Shown in pieces: positions 15,337 to 26,336 of a DNA stretch of 64,000 nucleotides. The DNA comes from Mesorhizobium sp. B2-4-3 (GTDB lineage Bacteria > Pseudomonadota > Alphaproteobacteria > Rhizobiales > Rhizobiaceae). The position numbers and the translations under genes are program-made. How positions within the stretch are numbered: the stretch's first letter is position 1; each line of letters starts with the position of its first letter. Below the pieces are notes generated by a model. That model was not told the origin of the DNA, did no database searches, and was given only the letters and a program-made list of their open reading frames with translations. The DNA lies in contig NZ_VFVL01000007.1 of the NCBI RefSeq assembly GCF_006442815.1, positions 1-64,000 on the forward strand, given 5' to 3'.

Positions 15337-16236
15337 ATGACCGATGAGCTGCGCGCGGCGCTGGCGGCCATACCGGCGCTGGCGGGCTATGACGGACCGC
15401 TGCAGCGTTTGGGCGGCCTGACCAACATGGTCTACAGGGCCGGCGAAGCGTGTCTGCGCATTCCCGGCAAGGGCACGCAAGAATATATCAACCGCGCCAA
15501 CGAGGCGGTGGCGGCGCGCGAGGCGGCCAGGGCCGGCGTCAGTCCCGAAGTGCTCTATGCCGATCCGGCGTCCGGCCTGATGGCGACGCGCTTTATCGCC
15601 GGCGCCGAGACGATGTCGCCGGACAGGTTCAAGGCGCGGCCAGGCAGCCCCGCGCGGGCGGGCCGAGCCTTCCAAAGGCTCCACTCTTCCGGCGCGGTCT
15701 TTCCCTTCCGCTTCGAATTGTTCGCGATGATCGACGACTATCTCAGGGTTTTGTCGACGAAGGACGTGGCGCTGCCCGCCGGCTATCACGACGTGGTGCG
15801 CGAGGCGGAAGCTGTGCGCGCGGCCCTTGCCGCGCACGCAATCCCGCTTGCCGCCTGCCATTGCGACCCGCTGTGCGAAAATTTCCTCGATACGGGCGAT
15901 CGGATGTGGATCGTCGACTGGGAATATTCCGGCATGAACGATCCGCTGTGGGACCTCGGCGACCTCTCGGTCGAGGGGAGGTTCGACGTCGCACAGGATG
16001 AAGAGCTGACGCGCGCCTATTTCGGTGGCGAGCCGCGGCCGGCCGAGCGTGGACGTATCGTCATCTACAAGGCGATGTGCGACCTCTTATGGACGCTTTG
16101 GGGACTGATCCAGCTCGCCAACGACAATCCGGCCGACGATTTCCGCGCCTATGCCGACGGCCGCTTCGCTCGCTGCAAGGCGCTGATGGAGACAACGGAA
16201 TTCTCCAGGCATCTGGCAGCGATACGCGCGGGTTAG
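15337..16236 (+). CDS. Choline/ethanolamine kinase-like phosphotransferase
   Basis: A 299-aa APH/CHK-fold kinase, second of its type in 5 kb. Motifs are GGLTNMVYRAGEACLRIPGKG (given in parts: GGLTNMVY then LRIPGKG) as the phosphate loop, CHCDPLCENFL as the catalytic HxDxxxxN motif with the usual spacing, and WIVDWEYSGMNDPLWDLG for the metal site. These are closer to bacterial choline kinases (LicA type) than those of the kinase at 11255. The start follows AAGGGGA. Its stop codon overlaps the stop of the convergent EamA gene by 4 bp. It probably phosphorylates choline, ethanolamine or an analogue. Confidence 0.82.
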   Translation: MTDELRAALAAIPALAGYDGPLQRLGGLTNMVYRAGEACLRIPGKGTQEYINRANEAVAAREAARAGVSPEVLYADPASGLMATRFIAGAETMSPDRFKARPGSPARAGRAFQRLHSSGAVFPFRFELFAMIDDYLRVLSTKDVALPAGYHDVVREAEAVRAALAAHAIPLAACHCDPLCENFLDTGDRMWIVDWEYSGMNDPLWDLGDLSVEGRFDVAQDEELTRAYFGGEPRPAERGRIVIYKAMCDLLWTLWGLIQLANDNPADDFRAYADGRFARCKALMETTEFSRHLAAIRAG

Positions 16237-17156
16237 TTCACGCCCTTCGGGACGTTCTCGGGCGGCACCACGGTCTCGACCACCTTCTGGCGATGGAAGA
16301 TGAACATGCCGGCAAGCACGACGATCGCCGCGCCGACCAGGATACGCGGCCCCGGGACATCGCCGAAGAACACGAGGCCGAAGACCACAGCCCACAGGAG
16401 CAGGGTGTAATGCAGCGGCGCCAGCGTCGAGGCCGGCGCCAGCTTCAGCGCCCTTGTGATCATCAGATGCGCGGCGCAGGAGACGACGCCGAGCAGAAGC
16501 ATGGCCCCGAAATCGAGCGACGACGGCGTACGCCAGGCGCCGATGGTGAGCAGGCCGCCGACAATCAGCGTGCCGATGGTCTGCCAGGTAACCAAAGTCG
16601 TGTCACTGGTGCCGCGTAGGAGACGGCCGAGGATGATGGCGAAGCCGAAGGCGATGCTGCCCACCAGCGCGAAGGCCGAAGACAACGAGAAGGCCGCCGA
16701 GGACGGCTTCAGGATGATCAGCACGCCGCAGAAGCCGACCAGAATCGCCAGCCAGCGGCGCCAGCCGACCTTTTCGCCGAGCAAGAGATGCGACAGCGCC
16801 GCGACATAGATCGGCCCGGCCATGTAGAAGCTCATCACGTCGGCCAGCGGCAGGTAGACGACCGCGGCATAGAAAAGCCCGGTATCGGTTGTGGTGGCCA
16901 CGACACGCAGGAACTGCAAAACCGGCCGGTCCATGTGAAACAGCCTGGCCGTGCCCTGGTTGGCGATCATCGGACCCAGCACGATGAAGGCGCCGATCGA
17001 GCGGATGAGCACCACCTGTCCAACGGAGAAGCTCGCGACCAGCCATTTGCCCATCGCGTCGTTCAGCGCGAACATGAAGTCGCCGGCCAGCATCAAGAGG
17101 ATGCCGGCTAGAAGCATGTTTTTGACCGTAAAACCGCGGGCGAAGGACTGAGCCAT
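16233..17156 (-). CDS. EamA/DMT-family transporter
   Basis: A 307-aa inner-membrane protein with ten predicted hydrophobic helices in two EamA repeats of about 140 aa each. The first helix is LLAGILLMLAGDFMFALNDA, and the second repeat begins near FALVGSIAFGFAIILGRLL. Members of this drug/metabolite transporter superfamily export amino acids, nucleosides or other metabolites. Starts at MAQSFARGF. An internal ATG at the first helix is a shorter option. It is convergent with the kinase gene, with overlapping stops. It may move a product of the neighbouring catabolic genes, but nothing in the sequence fixes the substrate. Confidence 0.82.
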   Translation of the reverse strand: MAQSFARGFTVKNMLLAGILLMLAGDFMFALNDAMGKWLVASFSVGQVVLIRSIGAFIVLGPMIANQGTARLFHMDRPVLQFLRVVATTTDTGLFYAAVVYLPLADVMSFYMAGPIYVAALSHLLLGEKVGWRRWLAILVGFCGVLIILKPSSAAFSLSSAFALVGSIAFGFAIILGRLLRGTSDTTLVTWQTIGTLIVGGLLTIGAWRTPSSLDFGAMLLLGVVSCAAHLMITRALKLAPASTLAPLHYTLLLWAVVFGLVFFGDVPGPRILVGAAIVVLAGMFIFHRQKVVETVVPPENVPKGVN

Positions 17157-17277
17157 GGCGGCGTCCTAGCCACAAGCGGGCACTTTGACGAGGGAAATTC
17201 GTAAGACCAGCGGCCGAATCGAGATTGGCCGAACCGCAAAGCATCATGAACGGTGCGCGATTGGCCTGAACGCTTGT

Positions 17278-17475
17278 GACTTCGTCATTCTATGGCGAAG
17301 CAAGGAGCGAAGCGACGCGGCGCAGACCATAGAATCCATGCCGTTACCTCTAGGCGTCGCAGCGATGCAGAACGACCTTTGTCCTGCGCCGCCTCCGCCC
17401 TTCGCGCGAGGCCACGGCATGGATCCTCGGGTCTGCGCGTCCGCTTCGCTCCCGCTCCGCCCGTGGATGACGAAG
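17278..17475. repeat. Long palindromic repeat, copy A (198 bp)
   Basis: The ends GACTTCGTCATTCTATGG and CGTGGATGACGAAG are inverted, as are GAATCCATGCCGT and GGCATGGATCCTCGG further in. The inner segments match copy B at 29806-29994 in the opposite orientation: the GAAGCAAGGAGCGAAGCGAC arm on the left here is on the right there. The rest of the 17157-17531 gap shows no gene. Confidence 0.75.
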
Positions 17476-17531
17476 CTCCGGCGAAAGCGCTTCCGCCGCC
17501 AATGCGAGTGGTCGAACCGAGACGCAGAGAC

Positions 17532-18812
17532 CTACGCTGTTTTATGCCGCCGGTTCACCTGCGCCGGCCGCCCCGCGATCGACAGCCGCGTTTCCTGCCT
17601 GGTGCGTTCGGCCACCACCTTTCCCCTGGCGATGACGCAGAGACGTTCGGGGCGCAGGCGAACGGCCTCGATCGCATTGCCGGCATCGAGCACGACGAGG
17701 CTCGCCCGCTTGCCGACCGCGAGGCCCAGATGGTCCAGCCCCATGATGGCGGCGTTGACGTTGGTCACCATATCGAAGCAGCGCGCCATGTCGGCCGGAC
17801 TCGACATCTGGGCGACATGCAGGCCCATGAAGGCGACGTCGAGCATGTCGGCGGTGCCTAGCGAATACCAGGGGTCGAGCACGCAATCCTGGCCCCAGCC
17901 GACGCGGATGCCGAGCGCCTGCATCTCCTTGACCCGGGTCAGGCCGCGCCGCTTGGGGAAGGTGTCGTGGCGCCCCTGCAGCATGATGTTGATCAGCGGA
18001 TTGGGGATTGCCGACACGCCGGCCTCGGCGATGAGCGGCAAAAGCTTCGAGACGTAGTAATTGTCCATCGAATGCATGGAGGTGAGGTGCGAGCCGGCCA
18101 CCCTGCCCTGCAACCCGAGGCGCTGCGTTTCATAGGCCAGTTGCTCGATATGGCGCGACAGCGGATCGTCGGTCTCGTCGCAATGCATGTCGATCATCAG
18201 GCCGCGTTTGGCCGCGATCTCGCAAAGCTCCGTGACCGAGCGCGTGCCGTCGGCCATGCTGCGCTCGAAATGCGGGATGCCGCCGACGATATCGACGCCC
18301 ATGTCGAGCGCGCGGATGGTGTTCTTCAGCGCCGTCGGGGAGCGATAGAGGCCGTCCTGCGGAAACGCGACCAGTTGCAGGTCGATATAGGGTGCGACGG
18401 TTTTCTTGACGTCGAGTAGCGCTTCCACCGCGAGCAGCCGGTCGTCGCAGACGTCGACATGGCTGCGGATGGCGAGCAGGCCCATCGACACCGCCCAGTC
18501 GCAATAGGCGAGCGCGCGCTCGCGCACGGCTTCATGCGTCAGAAGCGGCTTCAGCTCGCCCCAGAGCGCGATGCCTTCGAGCAGCGTTCCGGAAGCGTTG
18601 ATGCGCGGGATGCCGTAGGAGAGCGTGGCATCCATATGGAAATGCGGATCGACGAAGGGCGGCGAGACCAGATTGCCGCGGGCGTCGATCTCGGTCGGCG
18701 CGGAGCCCGGCAGTTTCTGCTCGACCGCCCGGATGGTTTCGCCGGCAATGCCGATATCGGCAATCCTGCCGTCCGGCAGCGTGCCGCCGCGCACGATGAG
18801 GTCGAAATCCAT
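17532..18812 (-). CDS. Cytosine-deaminase-like amidohydrolase (CodA family)
   Basis: A 426-aa metal-dependent amidohydrolase. The metal ligands and catalytic residues line up with E. coli CodA: PHFHMDATLSYG near residue 60, MHCDETDDP (HCDE, catalytic Glu) near 212, SHLTSMHSMDN, and GWGQDCVLDPWYSLGTADML for the catalytic Asp. Family enzymes hydrolyse amino- or imino-groups on pyrimidines, triazines or related rings. The CodA residue pattern supports a deaminase, but substrate specificity in this family is broad. It is monocistronic here, 131 bp from the divergent ABC exporter gene. A link with the kinase/dehydrogenase genes is only positional. Confidence 0.82.
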   Translation of the reverse strand: MDFDLIVRGGTLPDGRIADIGIAGETIRAVEQKLPGSAPTEIDARGNLVSPPFVDPHFHMDATLSYGIPRINASGTLLEGIALWGELKPLLTHEAVRERALAYCDWAVSMGLLAIRSHVDVCDDRLLAVEALLDVKKTVAPYIDLQLVAFPQDGLYRSPTALKNTIRALDMGVDIVGGIPHFERSMADGTRSVTELCEIAAKRGLMIDMHCDETDDPLSRHIEQLAYETQRLGLQGRVAGSHLTSMHSMDNYYVSKLLPLIAEAGVSAIPNPLINIMLQGRHDTFPKRRGLTRVKEMQALGIRVGWGQDCVLDPWYSLGTADMLDVAFMGLHVAQMSSPADMARCFDMVTNVNAAIMGLDHLGLAVGKRASLVVLDAGNAIEAVRLRPERLCVIARGKVVAERTRQETRLSIAGRPAQVNRRHKTA

Positions 18813-18943
18813 CTGTCGTCACCCTTTTCAAGAATCGGCAATCATCGTGGTCGAAAAGACAGCCTGGCGCAGCCTTTTCTTTCCCCGGCAGCCAAAAGGT
18901 TCCATCGCGCCGCAACTCGCTCTATAAGCCGCCTCTCGCCCTC

Positions 18944-20743
<1,800 letters not shown>

Positions 20744-20754
20744 CGCGGCGCCTC

Positions 20755-20901
20755 TCCTTCTCCCCTTGCGGGAGAAGGTGTCGCCGCAGGCGACGGATGA
20801 GGGGTGCTCCAGGGAAAGCCGACGTCTCACTCCGCTGGAACACCCCTCATCCGTCTCGGCGCTATCGCGCCGATCCACCTTCTCCCACAGGGGGAGAAGG
20901 A
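20755..20901. repeat. Palindromic repeat, family R1 copy 1
   Basis: Nested inverted arms: outer CCTTCTCCCCTTGCGGGAGAAGG and its partner TTCTCCCACAGGGGGAGAAG (each also a small hairpin; shown in family terms), inner GACGGATGAGGGGTGCTCCAG paired with TGGAACACCCCTCATCCGTC across a 20-base loop. The inner core is present inverted at 23484-23714. It lies between the convergent exporter and ilvD genes, where it could end both transcripts. Confidence 0.75.
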
Positions 20902-20912
20902 GAAGCGTTTCA

Positions 20913-22757
20913 TCACCCCGGCACTTTCCGCACAGCGCCCTTGTCGGCGCTGGTGGCGAAAGCCGCATAGGCGCGCAGCGCGGTCGTCACCTTGCGCTTG
21001 CGCTTCTCGGCCGGCTTCCAGGCATCGGCGCCCTTCGCCGCCATCGCCTTGCGGCGAGCATCGAGCTCGGCCTCGCTGACGGCGAGATTGATCTTTCGGT
21101 TGGGGATATCGATCTCGATCGTGTCGCCTTCCTGGACCACGCCTATCAGCCCGCCTTCGGCGGCTTCCGGCGAGACATGGCCGATCGACAGGCCGGACGT
21201 GCCGCCGGAGAAGCGGCCGTCGGTGATGAGGGCGCAGGCTTTGCCGAGGCCCTTCGACTTCAAATAGCTGGTCGGGTAGAGCATCTCCTGCATGCCGGGG
21301 CCGCCGCGCGGTCCCTCATAGCGGATGACGACGATGTCGCCGGCCTTGATCTCGTTGCCGAGGATCGCCTTGACGGAGGCGTCCTGGCTTTCGAAGACGC
21401 GGGCCGGGCCGGTGAATTTCAGGATCGATTCGTCGACGCCGGCGGTCTTCACGATGCAGCCGTCGAGCGCCAGGTTGCCCTTCAGCACGGCAAGGCCACC
21501 GTCTTTCGAAAACGGCGTCTTGGCCGAGCGGATGACGCCCTTCTCCCGGTCGGTGTCGAGCTCGTCCCAGCGGCGGTCCTGGCTGAAGGCGACCTGGGTC
21601 GGCACGCCGCCTGGAGCGGCCAGGAAGAAGTCGCGGACGTTTTCGGCAGAGGTGCGCGAAATATCCCAATGGTCGAGGGCCTCGCCAAGGGTCGCCGTAT
21701 GCACAGTCGGCAGGTCGCGGTTGATCAGACCGGCCTGGTCGAGCTGACCGAGAATGGCCATGATGCCGCCGGCGCGGTGGACGTCCTCCATGTGGACGTC
21801 GGACTTGGCCGGCGCGACCTTGCAAAGCACAGGCACCTTGCGCGACAGCCGATCGATGTCCTCCATGGTGAAATCGACCTCGCCCTCATGAGCGGCGGCG
21901 AGGATGTGCAGAACCGTGTTGGTCGAACCGCCCATGGCGATATCGAGCGCCATGGCGTTCTCGAAGGCGCCCTTGGAGGCGATGCTGCGCGGCAGTGCCG
22001 TTTCGTCGTCCTGCTCGTAATAGCGCTGGGCGAGATCGACGACGAGATGGCCGGCCTCGACGAACAGGCGCTTGCGGTCGGCATGGGTGGCCAAGGTCGA
22101 GCCGTTGCCGGGCAGCGACAGGCCCAGCGCTTCGGTCAGGCAGTTCATCGAATTGGCGGTGAACATGCCCGAGCACGAACCGCAGGTCGGGCAGGCCGAG
22201 CGCTCGATGACCTTGACGTCCTCGTCGGAAATCTTGTCGTCGGCAGCCGCGACCATGGCGTCGACGAGGTCGAGCGCCTGCGCCTTGCCGGCCAGCACAA
22301 CCTTGCCGGCCTCCATCGGTCCGCCCGAGACGAAGACGGTCGGGATGTTGAGGCGCAACGAGGCCATCAGCATGCCGGGGGTGATCTTGTCGCAGTTGGA
22401 GATGCAGACCATGGCATCGGCGCAATGGGCGTTGACCATGTATTCGACCGAGTCGGCGATCAGCTCGCGCGACGGCAGCGAATAGAGCATGCCGTCGTGA
22501 CCCATGGCGATGCCGTCATCGACGGCGATGGTGTTGAATTCCTTGGCGACGCCGCCGGCCTTCTCGATCTCGCGCGCGACCAGCTGGCCGAGGTCCTTCA
22601 GATGCACATGGCCCGGCACGAACTGGGTGAAGGAATTGACCACCGCGATGATCGGCTTGCCGAAATCACTGTCCTTCATGCCGGTTGCCCGCCACAGGCC
22701 GCGGGCGCCGGCCATGTTGCGGCCATGGGTGGTGGTGCGGGAACGATAGGCAGGCAT
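20913..22757 (-). CDS. ilvD: Dihydroxy-acid dehydratase
   Basis: Catalyses dehydration of dihydroxy-isovalerate and dihydroxy-methylvalerate to the 2-keto acids in valine and isoleucine synthesis. 614 aa from [19 protein letters not shown], the standard length. The Fe-S cluster cysteines lie in [11 protein letters not shown] and in [18 protein letters not shown]. The substrate-binding loop [20 protein letters not shown] and the C-terminal [21 protein letters not shown] are present. The ATG at 22757 is favoured over the longer reading frame because it gives the family start. Transcribed alone, convergent with the exporter. Confidence 0.97.
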   Translation of the reverse strand: MPAYRSRTTTHGRNMAGARGLWRATGMKDSDFGKPIIAVVNSFTQFVPGHVHLKDLGQLVAREIEKAGGVAKEFNTIAVDDGIAMGHDGMLYSLPSRELIADSVEYMVNAHCADAMVCISNCDKITPGMLMASLRLNIPTVFVSGGPMEAGKVVLAGKAQALDLVDAMVAAADDKISDEDVKVIERSACPTCGSCSGMFTANSMNCLTEALGLSLPGNGSTLATHADRKRLFVEAGHLVVDLAQRYYEQDDETALPRSIASKGAFENAMALDIAMGGSTNTVLHILAAAHEGEVDFTMEDIDRLSRKVPVLCKVAPAKSDVHMEDVHRAGGIMAILGQLDQAGLINRDLPTVHTATLGEALDHWDISRTSAENVRDFFLAAPGGVPTQVAFSQDRRWDELDTDREKGVIRSAKTPFSKDGGLAVLKGNLALDGCIVKTAGVDESILKFTGPARVFESQDASVKAILGNEIKAGDIVVIRYEGPRGGPGMQEMLYPTSYLKSKGLGKACALITDGRFSGGTSGLSIGHVSPEAAEGGLIGVVQEGDTIEIDIPNRKINLAVSEAELDARRKAMAAKGADAWKPAEKRKRKVTTALRAYAAFATSADKGAVRKVPG

Positions 22758-23005
22758 TGGATTGTCCTTGCTGGCTGGCCGCGCCGATGCGCGGCGGGCG
22801 GCGCTCAAATTTTAGTCGGCAGCGGTTATAGCGACCACGGCGCGGCGTGACCACCATTTTGCACTGCGCCAGATTCTTCCGAAAAACCAGCAAGCCAGTG
22901 TCGGATCGCGGCCCGCACGGCCGTCCTTTGGCAGACGGCATGGCACCATTCTCGCGGTCAGCCGTTTGACCGTAACCGCAAAAGAAGCATTCGGAGGACA
23001 AACAC

Positions 23006-23473
23006 ATGCAAAAGATCACCACCTGCCTGTGGTTCGACGGCCAGGCCGAAGAGGCGATGAACCATTACATTTCCATCTTCAAGAACTCGAAGGTGCTGAG
23101 CATCATGCGCTGGCCCAAGGGCCATCGTGATGAGGGCAAGGTTCTGGTGACCACGTTCGAGCTCGACGGGGTGTCGTTCCAGGCGCTCAATGGTGGACCG
23201 GAATTCAATTTCACCGAAGCCATGTCGCAATCGATCGACTGCAAGACGCAGCAAGAGGTCGACCATTTCTGGACCAGGCTCAGCGAAGGTGGCGAGCCCG
23301 GACCTTGTGGCTGGCTGAAGGACAAGTTCGGCGTTTCCTGGCAGGTCGTGCCGGAGCAGTTGCCGCGCCTGCTTATGGACCCCGACAAGGCCAAGGCCGG
23401 CCGGGTCATGTCGGCGATGATGCAGATGGGCAAGATAGACATCGCCAAGATCGAGGAAGCGGCTAAGGGGTGA
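23006..23473 (+). CDS. PhnB-like VOC-fold protein
   Basis: A 155-aa protein of the PhnB-like glyoxalase/bleomycin-resistance (VOC) superfamily, often labelled 3-demethylubiquinone methyltransferase-like without experimental support. It starts MQKITTCLWFDGQAEEAMNH; the segments LDGVSFQALNGGPEF and CGWLKDKFGVSWQVVPEQL are hallmarks. No methyltransferase motif is present. GGAGGA lies 9 bases before the ATG. It is followed by an R1 repeat and stands alone. Confidence 0.85.
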   Translation: MQKITTCLWFDGQAEEAMNHYISIFKNSKVLSIMRWPKGHRDEGKVLVTTFELDGVSFQALNGGPEFNFTEAMSQSIDCKTQQEVDHFWTRLSEGGEPGPCGWLKDKFGVSWQVVPEQLPRLLMDPDKAKAGRVMSAMMQMGKIDIAKIEEAAKG

Positions 23474-23483
23474 AGCCGGTTTT

Positions 23484-23714
23484 TCCTTCTCCCCTTGTGG
23501 GGTGAGAAGCGGTCCGCGTTAGCGGACGAAAAGCCAATTGCTTGGCTTTTCGAGCTTCGAACGCCCTGAGCCTGCGAAGGGCCGGGGGTGGATCGGCGCG
23601 CAGCGCCGAGACGGATGAGGGGTGTTCCAGCGGAGTGAGACGCTGGCTTTCCCTGGAACACCCCTCATCCGACCTCGCTTCGCGAGGCCACCTTCCCCCA
23701 CAAGGGGGGAAGGG
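23484..23714. repeat. Palindromic repeat, family R1 copy 2, with enlarged left arm
   Basis: Contains the R1 core in the opposite orientation to 20755-20901 (ACGGATGAGGGGTGTTCCAG at about 23611, then TGGAACACCCCTCATCCG). It is bounded by CCTTCTCCCCTTGTGGGG on the left and CCCCCACAAGGGGGGAAGG on the right. About 85 extra bases in the left arm include a second hairpin (AAAAGCCAATTGCTTGGCTTTT). It lies between the convergent PhnB-like and prfC genes. Confidence 0.75.
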
Positions 23715-23724
23715 AAAAAACAGG

Positions 23725-25317
23725 TCACGCCGCCTTGTCGCGGACCTGGTAGTCCTTGACGGTGGCGAAGCGGATCGCCTTCCAGCGCTCGGCCTCGTAA
23801 TTCAGCGAGAAGGCGTGCTGGGCCAGAAACACCGGATCGTTGTCGAGATCGCGGGCGATGTCGCCGCGATGCGCCTCGATAAAACGCTGCACTTCCGCCT
23901 TGTCGTCGGCCGAAATCCAGCGGCAGACGGAAAAGCGCGACATCTCGAAATCCACGGGAAGCGTGTATTCGAAATTCAGCCGCTCCTTCAGAACGTCGAG
24001 CTGCAGCGCGCCGACGACGCCGACGATGGCCGGCGAGCCGTCCTCGGGCGAGAACAGCTGGACGACGCCTTCCTCGGCCATCTGGTGCAGCGCTTCCTTC
24101 AGCTTCTTGGCCTTCATGGCGTCGCCGAGGCGCACGCGGCGCAGGATTTCGGGCGCGAAGTTCGGCACGCCGCGGAACAGGATCTCCTCGCCTTCGGTCA
24201 GCGTGTCGCCGATGCGCAGCGTGCCGTGGTTGGGGATGCCGACGACGTCGCCGGCGAAGGCCTCGTCGGCGGTGACGCGGGTGCGAGCGAAGAAGAACTG
24301 CGGCGCCGAGAGCGACATCGGCTTGCCAGTGCGGACGAGCTTGGCCTTCATGCCGCGCTCCAGCGTGCCCGAGCAGACGCGCACGAAGGCGATGCGGTCG
24401 CGGTGGTTGGGATCCATGTTGGCCTGGATCTTGAAGACGAAGGAGGTCATCTTCTCCTCCGTCGCCTCGACCGTGCGGGTATCGGCCTCCTGCGCGCGGG
24501 GCGGCGGGCCGTAGGCGCCCAGCGCCTCGATCAGATCGCGGACGCCGTAATTGCGCAGCGCCGAGCCGAAATAGACCGGCGTCAGATGACCTTCGCGGAA
24601 GGCGTCGATATCGAGAGGCCGGCAGGCGCCGCGCGCCAGCTCCAGCTCCTCGATGAAGGCTTCGCGTTCATTGTCCGGCAGCAGCCCGGCGACGCGGTTG
24701 GAATCCGGGCCGTTGACGGGCGTGCGCTCCTTTTCCTCATCACCCCTGCGCACGGCATTGAGCGCCAGGTGATAGGTGCCGGAAAACGTCCTGCCGCGCC
24801 CGATCGGCCAGGTGACGGGCGCCGTGTCGAGCGCCAGCTTCTGCTCGATCTCGTCGAGTATCTCGAACGGATCGCGGCTTTCGCGGTCCATCTTGTTGAC
24901 GAAGGTGATGATCGGGATGTCACGCAGCCGGCAGACCTCGAACAGCTTCAGCGTGCGCGGCTCGATGCCCTTGGCGGCGTCGATGACCATGATCGCGGAA
25001 TCCACCGCCGAAAGCGTGCGGTAGGTGTCGTCGGCAAAATCCTCGTGGCCGGGCGTGTCGAGCAGGTTGAAGACATTGCCTTCGTATTCGAAGGTCATCA
25101 CCGAGGTGACGACGGAGATGCCGCGCTCGCGCTCGATCTTCATCCAGTCGGACCGCGTCTGGATGCGGTCCTTCTTGGCCTTGACCTCGCCGGCAAGCTG
25201 GATGGCGCCGCCGAACAGCAGCAGCTTTTCGGTGAGCGTTGTCTTGCCGGCGTCAGGGTGGGCGATGATCGCGAAGGTGCGGCGGCGCGCAACCTCATCG
25301 GGTATTGTTTCGGGCAT
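23725..25317 (-). CDS. prfC: Peptide chain release factor 3
   Basis: The GTPase RF3 recycles RF1/RF2 from the terminating ribosome. 530 aa, the usual length. G1 motif AHPDAGKTTLTEKLL (about residues 18-32), switch region ERERGISVVTSVMTFEY, G3 DTPGHEDFADDTYR, G4 NKMDRESRDP. The middle domain includes SFVFKIQANMDPNHRDRIAF, and the C-terminal RF3 domain starts near FSPEDGSPAIVGVVGALQLD. Monocistronic. The 98-bp gap towards the dehalogenase gene holds its promoter and a hairpin at 25382-25409. Confidence 0.97.
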   Translation of the reverse strand: MPETIPDEVARRRTFAIIAHPDAGKTTLTEKLLLFGGAIQLAGEVKAKKDRIQTRSDWMKIERERGISVVTSVMTFEYEGNVFNLLDTPGHEDFADDTYRTLSAVDSAIMVIDAAKGIEPRTLKLFEVCRLRDIPIITFVNKMDRESRDPFEILDEIEQKLALDTAPVTWPIGRGRTFSGTYHLALNAVRRGDEEKERTPVNGPDSNRVAGLLPDNEREAFIEELELARGACRPLDIDAFREGHLTPVYFGSALRNYGVRDLIEALGAYGPPPRAQEADTRTVEATEEKMTSFVFKIQANMDPNHRDRIAFVRVCSGTLERGMKAKLVRTGKPMSLSAPQFFFARTRVTADEAFAGDVVGIPNHGTLRIGDTLTEGEEILFRGVPNFAPEILRRVRLGDAMKAKKLKEALHQMAEEGVVQLFSPEDGSPAIVGVVGALQLDVLKERLNFEYTLPVDFEMSRFSVCRWISADDKAEVQRFIEAHRGDIARDLDNDPVFLAQHAFSLNYEAERWKAIRFATVKDYQVRDKAA

Positions 25318-25381
25318 TTCTTTTAAGGCGTTCCGTGTGACAGGCGGCGCTTCTACCAGCGCGGCGCCGGCCTGTCGACAT

Positions 25382-25409
25382 GCGGCGGGCAGCGCATCAT
25401 GCCCGCCGC
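25382..25409. terminator. Hairpin after the haloalkane dehalogenase gene
   Basis: A perfect 10-bp stem GCGGCGGGCA/TGCCCGCCGC with an 8-base loop, 6 bp past the dehalogenase stop codon on the minus strand. No T-run follows, so it may be a weak terminator or a message-stabilising end. Confidence 0.5.
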
Positions 25410-25415
25410 TCCGCT

Positions 25416-26336
25416 TCAGGCCAGTTCGGCCGCGCTTTCGGCCGGGACGATCTCCGGCAGCCAGCCGGCAATGGCCTTGCCGATCGTGTCGGGATGGTCT
25501 TCCTGCAGATAATGGGCGCCCGGCCCCAGATCGATGAAGCGGCAGTTCTTCAGCCCCGCAGCGAATCCCTTTGCCGCCTGCGGTGAAATCAGAGCGCCTG
25601 GATCGCCGGCGAACAGCAGTTTCGGATAGGTCGAGAGCCGCAGCGCCCGGTGGTCATGCGCGCTGATCGTGGCGACATCGGCCGGCAGGCCTTCGATCGG
25701 CAGCTCCCTCGGCAGGCGCAGCGCCGGCTTGCGCGACTGCGGCGTCGGGAACGGCGCCCGGTAGGCGGCCATTTCCTCCTCGCTCATCGGCCGCAAGACC
25801 GAGGCAGGCAGAATTTTTTCGACGAAGATATTGTCCTCCAGCACCAGCTTCTCGCCGGCGCCCGGCGTGCGCAACGCCTTGAAAAGCTCGCGCGCCTGCG
25901 GGCGCTGGTGGAAGTCCTCCCAGCGCTCGAAGGGCTGGATGAATTCCATGAAAGCAAGGCCCAGAACGCGCCGCGGCCGTCGCGCCGCGAAATGGAACGC
26001 GAGCGCGGTGCCCCAGTCCTGAGCGACGATCACCAAGTCCTGGAGGTCGAGCGCGTCGATGAAGGCGTCGAGATAACGGACCTGATCGAAGAAGCGATAA
26101 TCGATATCCGGCTTGCCCGATTGGCCATAGCCGATCAGATCGGGCGCAATGCAACGACCGAACGGCGCGACATGCGGGATGATGTTGCGCCATATGTAAG
26201 AGGAGGTCGGGTTGCCGTGCAGGAACAGCACGGTCGGGCCGGCCGATCCGGCCTCCAGATAGGACATGCTGGAGTCCAGCACATCCACTTGCAAACGCCG
26301 CAAGGTGGCCTGTCGTCCGTCGGTCGTCGTATTCAT
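25416..26336 (-). CDS. dhaA: Haloalkane dehalogenase, HLD-II type
   Basis: An alpha/beta hydrolase that replaces the halogen of a haloalkane with a hydroxyl. 306 aa. The pentad of subfamily HLD-II is visible: nucleophile Asp107 and halide-binding Trp108 in QDWGTALAF, second halide ligand Asn42 in HGNPTSSY, catalytic acid Glu131 in AFMEFIQPF, and the base His in GAHYLQED near the C-terminus. Rhizobia are known to carry such enzymes (DmlA of M. loti, DbjA of Bradyrhizobium). The start overlaps the end of the tetR gene by 1 bp, so it is the second gene of a regulator-enzyme operon. The symbol follows the family; natural substrate unknown. Confidence 0.88.
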   Translation of the reverse strand: MNTTTDGRQATLRRLQVDVLDSSMSYLEAGSAGPTVLFLHGNPTSSYIWRNIIPHVAPFGRCIAPDLIGYGQSGKPDIDYRFFDQVRYLDAFIDALDLQDLVIVAQDWGTALAFHFAARRPRRVLGLAFMEFIQPFERWEDFHQRPQARELFKALRTPGAGEKLVLEDNIFVEKILPASVLRPMSEEEMAAYRAPFPTPQSRKPALRLPRELPIEGLPADVATISAHDHRALRLSTYPKLLFAGDPGALISPQAAKGFAAGLKNCRFIDLGPGAHYLQEDHPDTIGKAIAGWLPEIVPAESAAELA

